Positions 42,884 to 53,591 of a stretch of 64,000 nt of DNA are shown here, piece by piece (the stretch's first letter is position 1; each line of letters opens with the position of its first letter). The DNA is from Halocaridina rubra (Eukaryota; Arthropoda; Malacostraca; Decapoda; Atyidae). The notes below the pieces were generated by a model, which made no database searches, was not told the DNA's origin, and saw only the letters and a list, made by a program, of their open reading frames with translations. The DNA is taken from assembly GCA_037179515.1 (NCBI GenBank), contig JAXCGZ010000079.1, positions 66,001-130,000 of the forward strand. The letters are read 5' to 3'. Both the position numbers and the translations under genes were made by a program.

Positions 42884-45706
42884 TTGTTATACACAAATGC
42901 TGATGGATTAGCTGGTAAGGCAGTGGAATTAAAAGATAGGATTCACAACAGTAAGGCAGATATAGTAGCAATTACAGAGAGTAAGTTGAGTGAGGACATA
43001 AACAGTGTCACAGTTTTTCCTAAGGGTTTCAGAATACTAAGGGTTGAAAGATCTGAGAGGACTGGTGGAGGGATAGCACTGCTCATAAGTGAAAGGATTC
43101 AAGTCGAAGAAATAAACTTGGCTATAGAAAGTGAGTTCAAGGAATTTCTTGTTGCTCACATAAATACTGGGTCAGAGAGCATTATAATAACTGTTGTATA
43201 CAACCCACCAAGGAACCAAAATAGGCTTGAAGTTTATGAGGAAAGTCATATAGGTACTATTGAAGTCATAAACTCAGTTGTTAACATGGCACGGGAAAAA
43301 AAATGTAGGATTTTGATTATGGGAGACTTTAATCATAAAGAGATAGATTGGATAAGTCTTGACCCACACAGTGGTGAGGACTCATTTGGGGCAAGATTCC
43401 TAGATTGCGTACAAGGGAATTTCCTACACTAACATGTAATGGAACCAACAAGGGCCAGGGGTGGGGATGAGCCATCACTACTTGATCTAGTGTTCACAGA
43501 TAATGTGTTGGATATTGAAAAAATTGAGTATGAACCACCAATTGGAAAGAGTGACCACTGTGTGTTGTTGATGGAGTATATCATTGAAGATATTCTTCCT
43601 GAGAGTAGAGGCACTGAGGACATGAGGAGGAACTATCCGAAAGGAGATTACATCAAAATGAATGAGCTTTTTGCAGTTATTGACTGGAGAACCTTATTTT
43701 ACAACAAATCTGTACAAGAAATGTATGACATTTTTTGTGAGAAATATGGGAAGATAGTAGATTGCTGCATACCTTTCACCAAAGTAGGTGTAATTCATGC
43801 CAGAGAGAAATGGTTCGATAATGGGTGTAAAAGAGCTAAGGAGTGGAGAGACAAATGCTGGAAAAGGTATAGGAGGAGAAAAAACATAAATGCCTGGCAA
43901 ACCTACAAAAGAGCAAGAAATGACTACCTAAGTAAAAGGAGAGAGGCAGAGAGAGACTATGAGAGGGACATCACCAGGAAGGCTAAAGAAAATCCCAAGC
44001 TTTTCTACAGCTTTATCAGAGGAAAACTGAAGGTAAAAGAACAGGTTTGAAGGCTAAAGAGAGCGGATGGAAGCATCACTGAGACGGATGAAGAGATCTG
44101 CAAAGAACTGAACAAGGAGTTTCAGTCAGTATTTACAGTAGAAAATACCCCACCCCCTCAGATTGCAGTGATAGAAGCTCAAGGGCCGGTATTAGAGAAC
44201 ATCAACCTTACAGCCACAGAGGTATGCAAAGCGCTGATGGATTTAGATGTTCATAAAGCTACAGGTCCTGATGACATATCCCCTCATGTGCTTAAAAAAT
44301 GCGCAAACACAATATCAGTGGCACTAAGTATCATATTTAAGGAGTCACTGGAGTCGGGGGAGATTCCAAGATGCTGGAAACAAGCAAATGTGATACCTAT
44401 CTTCAAAAAGGGAAGGAGGGATACGGCTCTGAACTATAGACCAGTTTCCTTGACCAGCATAGTTTGCAAAGTTATGGAGAAACTACTAAGGAAACATATC
44501 TCTCTTCACTTGGAATCCTTCAACTTTTTGTCAGTGAGGCAACTTGGCTTCAGAGAAGGTAGATCAACAGTAACAAACTTATTAGAATTTTATGATGAGG
44601 TAAGCCAAATCTTACAGGAAAGAGAGGGCTGGGCAGATTGCATATTCCTAGACTTCCAGAAAGCGTTTGACACTGTTCCACATGGGAGACTTATTAGGAA
44701 GCTGCAATCAATGGCTAAAATAGGTGGAAATGTTTTGGAATGGATAAAAACTTACTTAGAAGGAAGGGAACAGAGGGTTAGAGTAAGACACTCAGTGTCT
44801 GAATGGAGAAGAGTTAGTAGTGGAGTTCCACAGGGTTCAGTTTTAGGGCCACTTTTGTTCCTTGTATATGTAAATGACCTACCAGAGTCTGTAAATTCAT
44901 TCATGAATATGTTTGCAGATGATGCAAAGATTGTGAAGAAAGTAAAAAACGAGAACAATGGTAGAGAACTTCAGGAGGATCTAAATAATCTGCATGAGTG
45001 GTCAGAAAAGTGGCTAATGAAATTCAATACTTCAAAATGTAAGGTAATGAGAATGGGTACAAGTGCAAGAAGGCCCAAGCTTGACTACTCGGTGGCTGGA
45101 GTACAACTTCAAGAGACAGAAAATGAGAGAGATCTAGGAGTAAAGATACTGGCAGATTTGTCTCCAGAAATACATATAAATGGCATAGTAAGGGCAGCAT
45201 ATGCATTCTTATCAAATGTAAGGGTAGCCTTCAGGCACATGGACAAGGAAATGTTCAGAAATATTTATGTAACCTATGTGAGGTCAAAACTCGAATATGC
45301 AGCCCCCTTTTGGAATCCGCACTTGAAAAAGCACATAGCTAAGCTTGAAAAAGTTCAAAGACATGCCACGAAACTGGTGCCAGAAATACGCAATCTCAGT
45401 TATGATGAGAGGCTGAGAGCATTAGACTTACCATCACTGGAAGCTAGAAGAGTGAGGGGGGATATGGTGACAGTCTTTAAATTCCTTCATTGTTATGATA
45501 GAGTGGATAGGGATCAATATTTTGATATGGCTGGCTCTAGAACTAGAGGTCATAGTTTGAAGCTTCGTAAGAAAACTTCTTTGCAGGATGTAAGGAAATA
45601 CTTTTTCAGTGTAAGAGTAGTTGATAATTGGAATTCGCTAAGCGAGGAGGTAGTTAATGCTATCTCAATCAATAGTTTTAAGGACAGGTATGATAAGTAT
45701 CACTAA
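42884..45706 (+). pseudogene. CR1-like LINE ORF2: endonuclease and reverse transcriptase, two in-frame stops
   Basis: One frame runs the whole length, broken only by TAA at 43430-43432 and TGA at 44048-44050. The APE endonuclease shows YTNADGL near 42890, ITESKL near 42973, IMGDFNHKEIDW near 43316 and SDHCVL near 43550. The reverse transcriptase shows NYRPVSLTS (44432), DFQKAFDTVPH (44651), GVPQGSVLGPLLF (44822) and the catalytic FADDAK (44911). The C-terminal part has RSKLEYAAPFWNPH and a final SFKDRYDKYH. The product would nick the target and copy element RNA at the nick. The 5' start is unclear: no ATG is placed well, and the frame is open back into ORF1. Confidence 0.88.
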
Positions 45707-45711
45707 GTCTA

Positions 45712-45800
45712 AAATGGAACCGATCAGGAGACGGGAAGATACGAGCTTTGGGCTCTTTCCCGTAAACACAATTAGGTAATCACAATTAGGTAATCACAAA
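45712..45800 (+). promoter_or_regulatory. LINE 3' UTR hairpin and terminal repeats (likely RT recognition site)
   Basis: GATCAGGAGACGGGAAGATA leads into an inverted repeat, ACGGGAA paired with TTCCCGT around GAGCTTTGGGCTC, followed by two 14-base units. The same hairpin plus tail is the common part of all nearby copies (40775-40839, 41607-41660, 50620-50690, 51135-51215, 56757-56835, 57418-57485). This fits a reverse-transcriptase recognition element at the RNA 3' end; the function is inferred from CR1-type LINEs. Confidence 0.6.
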
Positions 45801-46415
45801 TATAATTTCAAATTGCTGTGTGTCGGATGTGGCCCATGGGCCCATACTTTGAAGATATTAATTATTGTACAAGATTGCTCCGAACACGTAACTACTTGCA
45901 CTTGAGCTAACAATATTGCTAGAAATGAGACTGCTCTTCTACAACAGAAACAGACATAATACAAGCTTTTAACTTCCTAAAACAGAAAGCAGACTCTCTT
46001 CTCTGTAAGAACATTTCAATGATAATATCGGAGATTAGTCTGGCATGAACGAGAGCTTCTGATTATCACCAAAATGCGAGAAAGATTACTATATATTTTA
46101 ATTATAGAATTTTTCACCAAGAGAAAAAAAACTTACTATGACGTCAGATTGAAGCATCAATGCCGGATAAATCAATTCGTACCAACAAGAGTTCTCCTTC
46201 CCATAAGTTCCCATTTACGTCACAGGTAACATAAAAATAAAACACAACCTCAGTCAATCTTCAGATATAGAATAGAGCTTCATTTCCTCCTTTCTATACT
46301 GCAAGAGAAAGAGTTCTTCAACCTTATCGATTATCTTCCATCTCTTTTTCACTATCAAAAACCTTGATACATTTTAACACGTGGTAAATAACCTGTTCGA
46401 GGAAGTGACAGCTCT
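45801..46415. other. Unassigned sequence
   Basis: No coding potential or repeat match is visible within the window. Confidence 0.4.
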
Positions 46416-46416
46416 T

Positions 46417-46550
46417 GGCACTCGCCCCCTCCTGGCACTCGGCCCCTCCTGGCACTCTCCCCCTCCTGGCACTCGCCCCCTCCTGGCACTCGCCCCCTCC
46501 TGGCACTCGCCCCCTCCTGGCACTCACCCCCTCCTGGCACTCTCCTCTTC
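46417..46550. repeat. GC-rich 17-bp minisatellite
   Basis: About eight tandem units of GGCACTCGCCCCCTCCT with single-base variants (CGG, CTC, CAC). Its GC content is far above the surroundings. Open frames in all minus-strand phases encode Gly/Arg/Glu/Cys repeats, which reflect the repeat and not a gene. Confidence 0.95.
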
Positions 46551-46669
46551 ATAGTTAAGTGTCGATGAGATAAAATGTGAACTGATTTAAAAGCTTTGTG
46601 AATTAATATCAGGAACAAAATATGGACATGAGCATTTGTCTCAGATCATGCAGTGGTGGAATTTCCAAA

Positions 46670-46672
<3 letters not shown>

Positions 46673-46744
<72 letters not shown>
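46673..46744. repeat. (CT)n microsatellite
   Basis: About 72 bases of uninterrupted CT. Confidence 0.97.
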
Positions 46745-46749
<5 letters not shown>

Positions 46750-46940
46750 ATTACATAATATAAAACTTAAATCTTAAGCATTTAACGTTAGAAATAGAAA
46801 ATAAGATCCTTAGAAAGTCCCAGCTCGACACATACACCAGTAGCACTGTCAAAACCTCTGGTTTCCTGATTACCATTTCATCACTAACCTCACACACCTA
46901 ATGGTCACTAATACACCCTGCTCGAACCTATGAGCTTAGA

Positions 46941-47155
46941 TATTTTGGGTGTGACAGCGAGACTGTTTAAAGAATACGGCCTTCATCGGGCCCTGGCACC
47001 AAGAAAGTAAAGTGAAATGGAGATGGGGAGGCATTGCGACTTGTCAAAGGTACATATATACATACATATACACATGGTCTCATCACCCCTGCAAAGGGGG
47101 GGCGAGCCAAGTGAAGGAATAATAAGATATGCGAAACGAATACGCCAGAATATTC
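46941..47155 (-). mobile_element. Retroelement 3' end, family D
   Basis: The reverse complement reads GAATATTCTGGCGTATTCGT, TATTATTCCTTCACTTGG, ACAAGTCGCAATGCCTCCCC, TTTCTTGGTGCCAGGGCCCG and an end near GCTGTCACACCC. It aligns in order to 57190-57362 and 62108-62280. This copy holds about 50 extra bases (47050-47100) in the middle. Confidence 0.7.
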
Positions 47156-47400
47156 GGTGTAGAAGTAGGCATGAGAAAAAAAAACTTCAACTGTAGGATC
47201 GCAATAGGCGGCTAGTGCCATGGTACTGAAAGTGTTTAATACCATAACAAAAGATAAAGAACTGATTATAGGCGTATCAGACTCATGTGTATTGGAACCT
47301 GCTTATCTAATCAGCCCTGCCCCCAGATCATTGGTTGACCTCTGGCCTAATCAAATATTTTAGGTGACAATGCAGTTAATGAAATATGTGTTAGTACTTG

Positions 47401-47540
<140 letters not shown>

Positions 47541-47745
47541 CACAGTATGGTTTGTTGACGGTTTATCTTGAGGAATTATTCTGTCGGGGCTGTGTAATAG
47601 CTGTGGTTTGTATCAAATTAACATTTTTCTCTAAAGTCTTTATGGATGGCGATTGTGTCGGGAGAACTTATGAAAATTGAAAATACTATGGTATTAATAT
47701 CAAAATCATAATTGCCGTTATTAACGTATTATTTATTATGAATAT
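47541..47745. other. Unassigned sequence
   Basis: No feature is visible. Confidence 0.4.
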
Positions 47746-47760
47746 TAATTCTTACAATTG

Positions 47761-47957
47761 TAGTCATCGTGGCTCAAGCGGTAGCGTCCGCGACTCTGAG
47801 GCGTCAGGTCGAGGGTTCGGGCCCCGTAAAGGTCTGAGGTTAGCAAGGGCATGCACTCAAGGTAACGATTACATCTGCCAAAACAAGTACTTAGCAAGAA
47901 GGCAATCGTTCTAGCCCTTGGTTGAAAATGGAGTCCGTGACGTAAAACAGGAACATT
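47761..47957 (+). mobile_element. tRNA-derived SINE, family A, subfamily 1
   Basis: The head TCATCGTGGCTCAAGCGGTA (A box) and GGTCGAGGGTTCGGGCCCC (B box) is tRNA-like. The body carries CTGAGGTTAGCAAGGGCATG and the end is GTCCGTGACGTAAAAC. Direct repeats ATTCTTACAATTG (47748-47760) and ATTTTTACAATTA (47959-47971) flank it. Confidence 0.9.
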
Positions 47958-47971
47958 GATTTTTACAATTA

Positions 47972-48930
47972 AGAAAAGTCTTCCAGTATAGCTCAGAAGT
48001 AGGTTAGTCAAGATTTTGACAACAATAAATTACTATAATAAAAGTGTTGCCAGACGGGTGTCAATTTATATTTCATATCGCGATCACCTATCACATTCGC
48101 ACCTTCCCAATGAATATTTGTGTTTTAATTCATTGATCTATGCATATGTGTATTTCAGTCACGAGCAAAAGCCTAAATAAACCTACGAAATTATATTAAT
48201 ACTTTTGAGAACGAAAAAATACAAAGCTGTCAATCCTATTGAATGGGTGCATATAAGTCGACAGTTGTTTGGTGATTTGGAACCACCTTGACATTTTGAA
48301 AATGAAAAAGTGGGCGGGGCTTCCATCAGTTATAAAAAAGTGGGAGGGTGGTCTGTGATGGGAAGTGTGTTAGCTTTCTTGTAGTGGTTGAAATAATATG
48401 AATTTAATTTCTTGAACCAAAATGCTTCTAATTAACTTTTAAAAATATAATCCATTAATAATATCAAAATGTACTTATTTATGTAGCTTTACTATAATGG
48501 GCTCTTGCTAGGATCTGTGTTCGAGAAAATAAACTATATTTACTAGGCACCGGAACTGTTAGGAGTAAAGATAGCTTTAATTAGCTGAAAGTGATTAAAA
48601 CAGTGTCATAACTTTTATTATGAAGCATTATATATAAACAGTGATGTTTCAATTTACATTTTCTGAAAAATAAAAAAAAATCTTTAAGCATAACCATACG
48701 AGAATACTTTATATTTTACAGTTTTCTATCATTTAACCTAGCTAAAATTGCCTGTGTATTGTGTAGGGATATCAGTTTAATCAGGGCTTAGAATTTCATG
48801 CAAAAGAACACTTGAATATAAAGTGACTGTGTCCCTAGACTTCAAATATGGATACCATCTACCTAAATGTATCCTTACAAATAAAGGAGAATGCCTGATC
48901 AAGATGGTACTTCCAAAGACCGGGCAGTTT
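47972..48930. other. AT-rich intergenic sequence with an isolated promoter-like motif pair
   Basis: A GC-box-like GGGCGGGGC (48312-48320) lies 10 bases before TTATAAAAAA (48330-48339). No reading frame of interest follows. Otherwise no feature is visible. Confidence 0.35.
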
Positions 48931-48934
48931 ACAG

Positions 48935-49215
48935 TTTAGCGGGCCATGCCGCTCAACGGCCTCATCCCTCCACTCAAGTAAGTAGTTCGACTGAAGGTTA
49001 TGTAAGCATTTTTAGTTAGGATAATAAGATGGGGGGTCCCAGGGGGGCGAAGGCCCCCTGGCTAAGAAGTTAGGTAAGTATTTTTAGTTAGGATAGTAAA
49101 AAATTGTTTCATATGCCTATTTTTCACCATTTTTGTTGTGTGTTCATCCGCCAGTTCTCTAGTCAGCCTATCGCCATCTATTGGTAGGTTTGGAACGTTG
49201 GTATGGCCCGCTAAA
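48935..49215. mobile_element. MITE-like element with GGGCCAT terminal inverted repeats
   Basis: It begins TTTAGCGGGCCATGCC and ends GGTATGGCCCGCTAAA, which are inverted repeats with one mismatch in 16. The 281-bp interior has no coding potential and contains a repeated GTTAGGTAAGTATTTTTAG-like motif. A single end, in inverted orientation, recurs at 59534-59575. It is probably a non-autonomous DNA transposon; the superfamily is unclear because no clean target duplication is seen. Confidence 0.6.
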
Positions 49216-49440
49216 ATGTAGTGTTCCCAAAGACCTATTAGGGTAGCAATCTTGCTTAAAATGGCACACCAAGAAATGAGGAATGCTTGGTAAGTGTAGT
49301 GTTACGATTTTTAAGAGATTGCAAAAATGTTACATCATTTTCGGACTTTTTGGGTAGTTGGAGTATTTTAACTACTATCGGATTTTTTTGATGGTGGTGG
49401 TGTTGTTTTTTTTTTTCCTTTTAGACACAAATAGCCAATT
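49216..49440. other. Unassigned sequence
   Basis: No feature is visible apart from a short GGTGGTGGTGTTG and T tract. Confidence 0.4.
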
Positions 49441-49454
49441 TAACTAACCCCAAT

Positions 49455-49620
49455 GGCAAGCTACTTCCCTGAGGGAGGTGGACTAGAATACTTCCTCCGT
49501 GTTCCCCTGGGTGTAGTAAGAGTCGACTAAATGGGGTAGAGCTAGGGGACTGGTAATCTCTTCCTCTATTTTCTCTATCCAGAGTCAAAGTATTCTGCCT
49601 TGACTCAGCCACCCCCCTTA
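49455..49620 (+). mobile_element. 5' fragment of the RTE-like family
   Basis: CTTCCCTGAGGGAGGTGGAC, AATACTTCCTCCGTGTTCCC and GTCGACTAAATGGGG parallel 40060-40140 upstream of the RTE endonuclease remnant. The fragment stops before any coding region. Confidence 0.55.
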
Positions 49621-49705
49621 TAAGGGGAAAATGGCTCGTGAATAGAGATAGATTTATCTATCATATCAGTGTTCCACTGTCCCATAGAAAACTTGTTGTT
49701 GTTGT

Positions 49706-49899
49706 TGTTCCGGTTTTACGTCACGGACTCCCTTTTCTACCAAGACTAAAACGGTTGTCTTCTTACGAAGGACTTGTTTTGCAGATGTAATCGTTACCCT
49801 GAGTGCATGCCCTTGCTATCCTCAGACCGTGACGGGGCGCGAACCCTCGACCTGACGCTTCAGAGTCGCAGACGCTACCGCTTGAGCCACGGCGACTAC
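49706..49899 (-). mobile_element. tRNA-derived SINE, family A, subfamily 1
   Basis: Minus-strand copy with CCGGTTTTACGTCACGGACT at the low end and GCTTGAGCCACGGCGACTA (tRNA head) at the high end. Target-site duplications are GTCCCATAGAAAACTTGTT (49680) and GTCCCATAGAGAACTTATT (49902). Confidence 0.92.
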
Positions 49900-50460
49900 A
49901 TGTCCCATAGAGAACTTATTAGCATTAATTTGGATGATGGATTGTACCACCTTTTTCCGCTTGAAATGACCAGTGGCTCCACTAAGATCACACACACACA
50001 CATATACATTGTCCCTAGCCGGGATTCAAACCTAGAACGCAAAATCAAACTGCTAAGGTGCTGCAAACTTTACCATCGATGGCATAAAAGAGAGCAACCT
50101 CTCAGCTAACTTCTGAAACTAGGGTATGAGTACATATTACTGAATGTTTGTGTTAATTTTATTTACTCTTCCAAATGACACTATTTTTAAATATTGTAGA
50201 AATAATACTGCAAGGAACGCCAGTAATTCTAGTTAGTGGAAGGTCTCATAAGTGAGTGTGTGGTTGCAAGTGCATTTGTGTGTGTCTTTGGTCATAGGTG
50301 TTTTCTTTTCGCATTTAATTCAAATCCCAGCTATATAGGCATCTACAATGATCGAAAAAACACGTTATTATGTGTGAGAACATTAAAAAAAAATTTGCCC
50401 CTGCCATATATGATTTGCGTTTCATCTACTCGTTAACGCGTACGAACGCACACACGCACA

Positions 50461-50695
50461 TAGTTTGAATTTTCGTAAGAAAACTTCTTTGCAGGATATA
50501 AGGAAATACTTTTTCAGTGTAAGAGTAGTTGATAATTGGAATTGGCTAAGCGAGGAGGTAGTTAATGCTATCTCAATCCATAGTTTTAAGGACAGGTATG
50601 ATAAGTATCACTAAGTATAAAATGGAACCGATGAGGAGACGGGAAGATACGAGCTTTGGGCTCTTTCCCGTAAGCACAATTAGGTAATCTCTCAC
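50461..50695 (+). mobile_element. 5'-truncated CR1-like LINE, 3' end only
   Basis: It is about 95% identical by eye to 45548-45780, covering the last residues of ORF2 (VVDNW, SEEVVNAIS) and the full 3' tail. One (CA)n tract follows directly at 50702. High identity to the full-length copy suggests a recent insertion of the same subfamily. Confidence 0.9.
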
Positions 50696-50701
50696 TCACA
50701 C

Positions 50702-50702
50702 T

Positions 50703-50766
<64 letters not shown>
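50702..50766. repeat. (CA)n microsatellite
   Basis: About 64 bases of CA directly after a LINE tail, possibly expanded from that tail. Confidence 0.97.
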
Positions 50767-50768
<2 letters not shown>

Positions 50769-51215
50769 GAAGATGTTCTGCCAGAGAGTAGATAAACCGA
50801 GAAGAAGAATAAAGAACTATCCATAAATGAGGATACAATAAAATTAATAATCGTTTTGCAGGTATTGACATGAGAACCATATTTAACGCCAAATTTGCAC
50901 ATGAGATGCAGGCAATCTTTTGTTATGAATATGCTGCAAATCAATCTACCAAAATTGGAACAATAAATGTCAAAGAAATAGATGTCATAGTTTGAAGCTT
51001 CACAAGAAACTTCTTTGCAGGCTGTAAGGAGGTATTTTCTTGGGTGTAAAAATAATTGATCACTGAATATTGCTCAGTGAGGAAAAAATAAATGATAAAT
51101 GCATTCACAGTTTTAAGGATATGCAAACTGTTAGAGTAAAAAAAATGACAGCCATCAGGAGACGGGGAGGTAAGACCATAAGACACTTTCCCGGAAGCCC
51201 AATTAGGTAAATACA
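50767..51215 (+). mobile_element. Internally deleted CR1-like LINE copy (diverged)
   Basis: The first part (50767-50975) follows ORF2 at about 43585-43805: GAAGATGTTCTGCCAGAGAG, then ATTGACATGAGAACC and CACATGAGATGCAGGCAA. It then jumps to the equivalent of about 45540 (GATGTCATAGTTTGAAGCTT) and runs to the tail near 51210. About 1.7 kb with the reverse transcriptase core is missing. Confidence 0.75.
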
Positions 51216-51222
51216 ATTTTGG

Positions 51223-51227
<5 letters not shown>

Positions 51228-51296
<69 letters not shown>
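51228..51296. repeat. (CT)n microsatellite
   Basis: About 69 bases of CT between a LINE tail and a family B SINE. Confidence 0.97.
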
Positions 51297-51299
<3 letters not shown>

Positions 51300-51300
51300 T

Positions 51301-51520
51301 GTTGTTGTTTTAGATTCTCCACCCACGGATGGATGGAATGGGTCATGGAGGATCCATAGGGCGGTCGCCAGCCGGCACAGGCTTCAATCCCCCACTGTGG
51401 TGACCAGCCACAGCAGTAACTTCCCCAGTGAACAGCTTAAACTCTCTTGCCTGGATGAGGCGCGATCCGTCGACCTCGCGAATGCGAGGCTAGTGCGTTA
51501 CCACTGTATTAGCCAGGAGG
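51301..51520 (-). mobile_element. tRNA-derived SINE, family B
   Basis: It aligns to 41070-41245: AATCCCCCACTGTGGTGACC, AACAGCTTAAACTCTC, GTCGACCTCGCGAATGCGAG and GCGTTACCACTGTATTAGCC. The tRNA-like head is at the high-coordinate end. The (CT)n tract at 51228 takes the place of the (ATT)n tail of the other copy. Confidence 0.8.
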
Positions 51521-51525
51521 CTGGC

Positions 51526-52560
51526 TCACACACAAACACACACACAAATATATACAATGCTATTATCCAAGAAATACATGTTGAACATCAGGACGCCCGA
51601 ACTTGCCTTGCTGGTAACAAGCACATGCACACTTATATCAACTAAAACATTACAACAGCTAAAAATCTGCAGTATGATGGCACAGCAAGTACTTGCACAC
51701 TCATTCCTGTCTTTCATAAAGCATCTTGTTGGAGCTGAACCTGGACACAGTGAAACCGGATGCCAACAATATGTTATCTACGAAGAACACGTTGAACACA
51801 AGGAGAACTGAACCAGAAGTCATTGGTCACAAGTCAGTGCAAGATGATATCAAGTACGCTACAACAGCAGATCAAAGTCTCATAGCATGGAGTAATAAGT
51901 GTATAACCGCATAAGATGCAAATGCTTTTAACAATCTTGTAGAGTACTTGTCAGCTACATGTACAAATGACTTGAGTATTGCGTTCATAATACCTATTAT
52001 TACTAGCCTTCATTAATAAGAACTACACCTGTTGAGGCCAAACGGAAGACTTTTACCCACTTACACAGTGGATGACGCAAGCAGAATGGTGGCAGGAGAG
52101 GTGATTGTGGTGAGCCTATATCCTCTTAGAGGTGTGAGGGATTGGATGAATAGGTTTTCTAGTGAATGGGTGTGTGCTCCAATAGCCCCCATCCCCTTAC
52201 TAGAGAGATTACAGTCCTAATATACGCATGTCTATTAATAAGATTAAACCAGAAAATGAGTCCAAAGGGCATTTAATAATGAATTATCTATAAGCATTTA
52301 CGTCATTCATCGCACCAGAAACCTACTCGTGAAGCAATTCATTCAACAAGTGGTGTGAACAACTTATCATAAAAATCTCTGAGGACCAGGTGAGAAGAGA
52401 CACTTCACTTATGCAGCATGGCTATACATGAACAGTCGGACAACACAGTACTTCCTCTGGTACCGAGAATTGAGTATGAAAGAGAGGAATACCGGTATCA
52501 TTACTTAGATGACGAGTGCACGTATTATCTTAGGTGACGAGTGCACGTCTTTATCTATAG
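51526..52560. other. Unassigned intergenic sequence
   Basis: Short overlapping open frames around 51557-51914 have no recognisable domain and contain internal imperfect repeats (AACATCAGGACGCCCG and AACACAAGGAGAACTG). Nothing is supported as a gene. It may be an old repeat. Confidence 0.35.
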
Positions 52561-52579
52561 GACAGTACGTGTTCCGGGA

Positions 52580-52775
52580 GTGTGGCCGCCATGCCTGGGT
52601 TGGCAAGACATGTGACTTTGATCCGTCAGGACGTCGGTTCGAGACCTGCCGTGGTCTAAGGTTAGAGAGGGCATTCACTCGGGGTAGCGGTCGCACTGCC
52701 AAAACCAAAGTTCTTCACAAGAAGGCACCGTCCTAACCTAAGTATAAAGGGAGTCCGTGACGTAAAACCGGATCA
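52580..52775 (+). mobile_element. tRNA-derived SINE, family A, subfamily 2
   Basis: The head GGCCGCCATGCCTGGGTTGG and CGTCGGTTCGAGACCTGCCG (clear B box) is followed by the usual body and GTCCGTGACGTAAAACCGGA. Target-site duplication TACGTGTTCCGG occurs at 52566 and 52779. Confidence 0.9.
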
Positions 52776-52797
52776 CAATACGTGTTCCGGGGCAGAG

Positions 52798-53185
52798 AAT
52801 AACTGTCTTTATGACATAAGCATTTCTGACAGCTCTCTGCTTACCACTAATATGATTATCTCAGCATCATGCTTATAACAACTTTAATATCTGAACAGCG
52901 TAAAATTAATCATGAAACAAAATTTCAGATTGCAATATGCACCTGACCCAAAAAATAGTTTATTTTTTTTTTGGGGGGGGGCGAGGGCTGAAAGACAACA
53001 TGGTGTAAAAATGTTAAAGATACTCAATCAATTATCTTAATTGCTGGAAATTGAGTAAAACTTGTAAATAAGACATTTAAATTTAAAATCTAAGACATTC
53101 ATTATCATATGGTGGAATAACCTTGCTAATGGCTGCAGTCAAGAGACGTGAATTCTTCATGACAACTTAGATTGCACGGAAGTGA
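52798..53185. other. Unassigned sequence
   Basis: AT-rich, with a T-then-G homopolymer run near 52965-52982. No other feature is visible. Confidence 0.4.
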
Positions 53186-53187
53186 TG

Positions 53188-53380
53188 TGATCGGTTTTTA
53201 CGTCACAGGCTCTCTTTTCTACAAAGGGCTAGGACAGTGCTTTTTTGCGAAGGATTTTAGTTTTTGGCAAGTGTCAAAGTTACCCTGAGTGATTGCCCGT
53301 TCTAATCTCACATCGTGGCAGGCAGCAAACCCTCGACCTGACGAATCAAAATAGCGAAGGTTACCACTCGGCCACGGTGT
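53188..53380 (-). mobile_element. tRNA-derived SINE, family A, subfamily 2
   Basis: TCGGTTTTTACGTCACAGGC at the low end, TACCCTGAGTGATTGCCCGT in the body and CACTCGGCCACGG (tRNA head) at the high end. The copy has several indels and is older than its neighbours. Confidence 0.85.
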
Positions 53381-53459
53381 GCAATAAAAGAAATTACAAA
53401 CTCATTAAGCAATAAAAGCTGTGTCAAGCTAGCACCTGCAAAGTGGTAAATAATGCAGC

Positions 53460-53591
<132 letters not shown>

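Larger units (their letters stand above)
41700..45800 (+). mobile_element. Nearly full-length CR1-like non-LTR retrotransposon
   Basis: The order is a short 5' UTR, ORF1 (41802-42881), ORF2 with endonuclease and reverse transcriptase (to 45706), then a 3' UTR with a conserved hairpin (about 45731-45763) and two copies of a 14-base terminal unit ACAATTAGGTAATC (45765-45792). There is no poly(A) tail; a short terminal repeat in place of poly(A) is the CR1-group style. ORF1 is intact and ORF2 has only two stops, so the insertion is fairly recent. Several 3' fragments nearby (40775, 41570, 50461, 50765, 56755, 56870) belong to the same family. Clade assignment (CR1/L2-like) is from motif style. 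Confidence 0.85.

Noticed and set aside
46417..46550. Possible CRISPR-like array
   Set aside because: Units are directly adjacent with no spacers, and the genome is eukaryotic, so this is a minisatellite.
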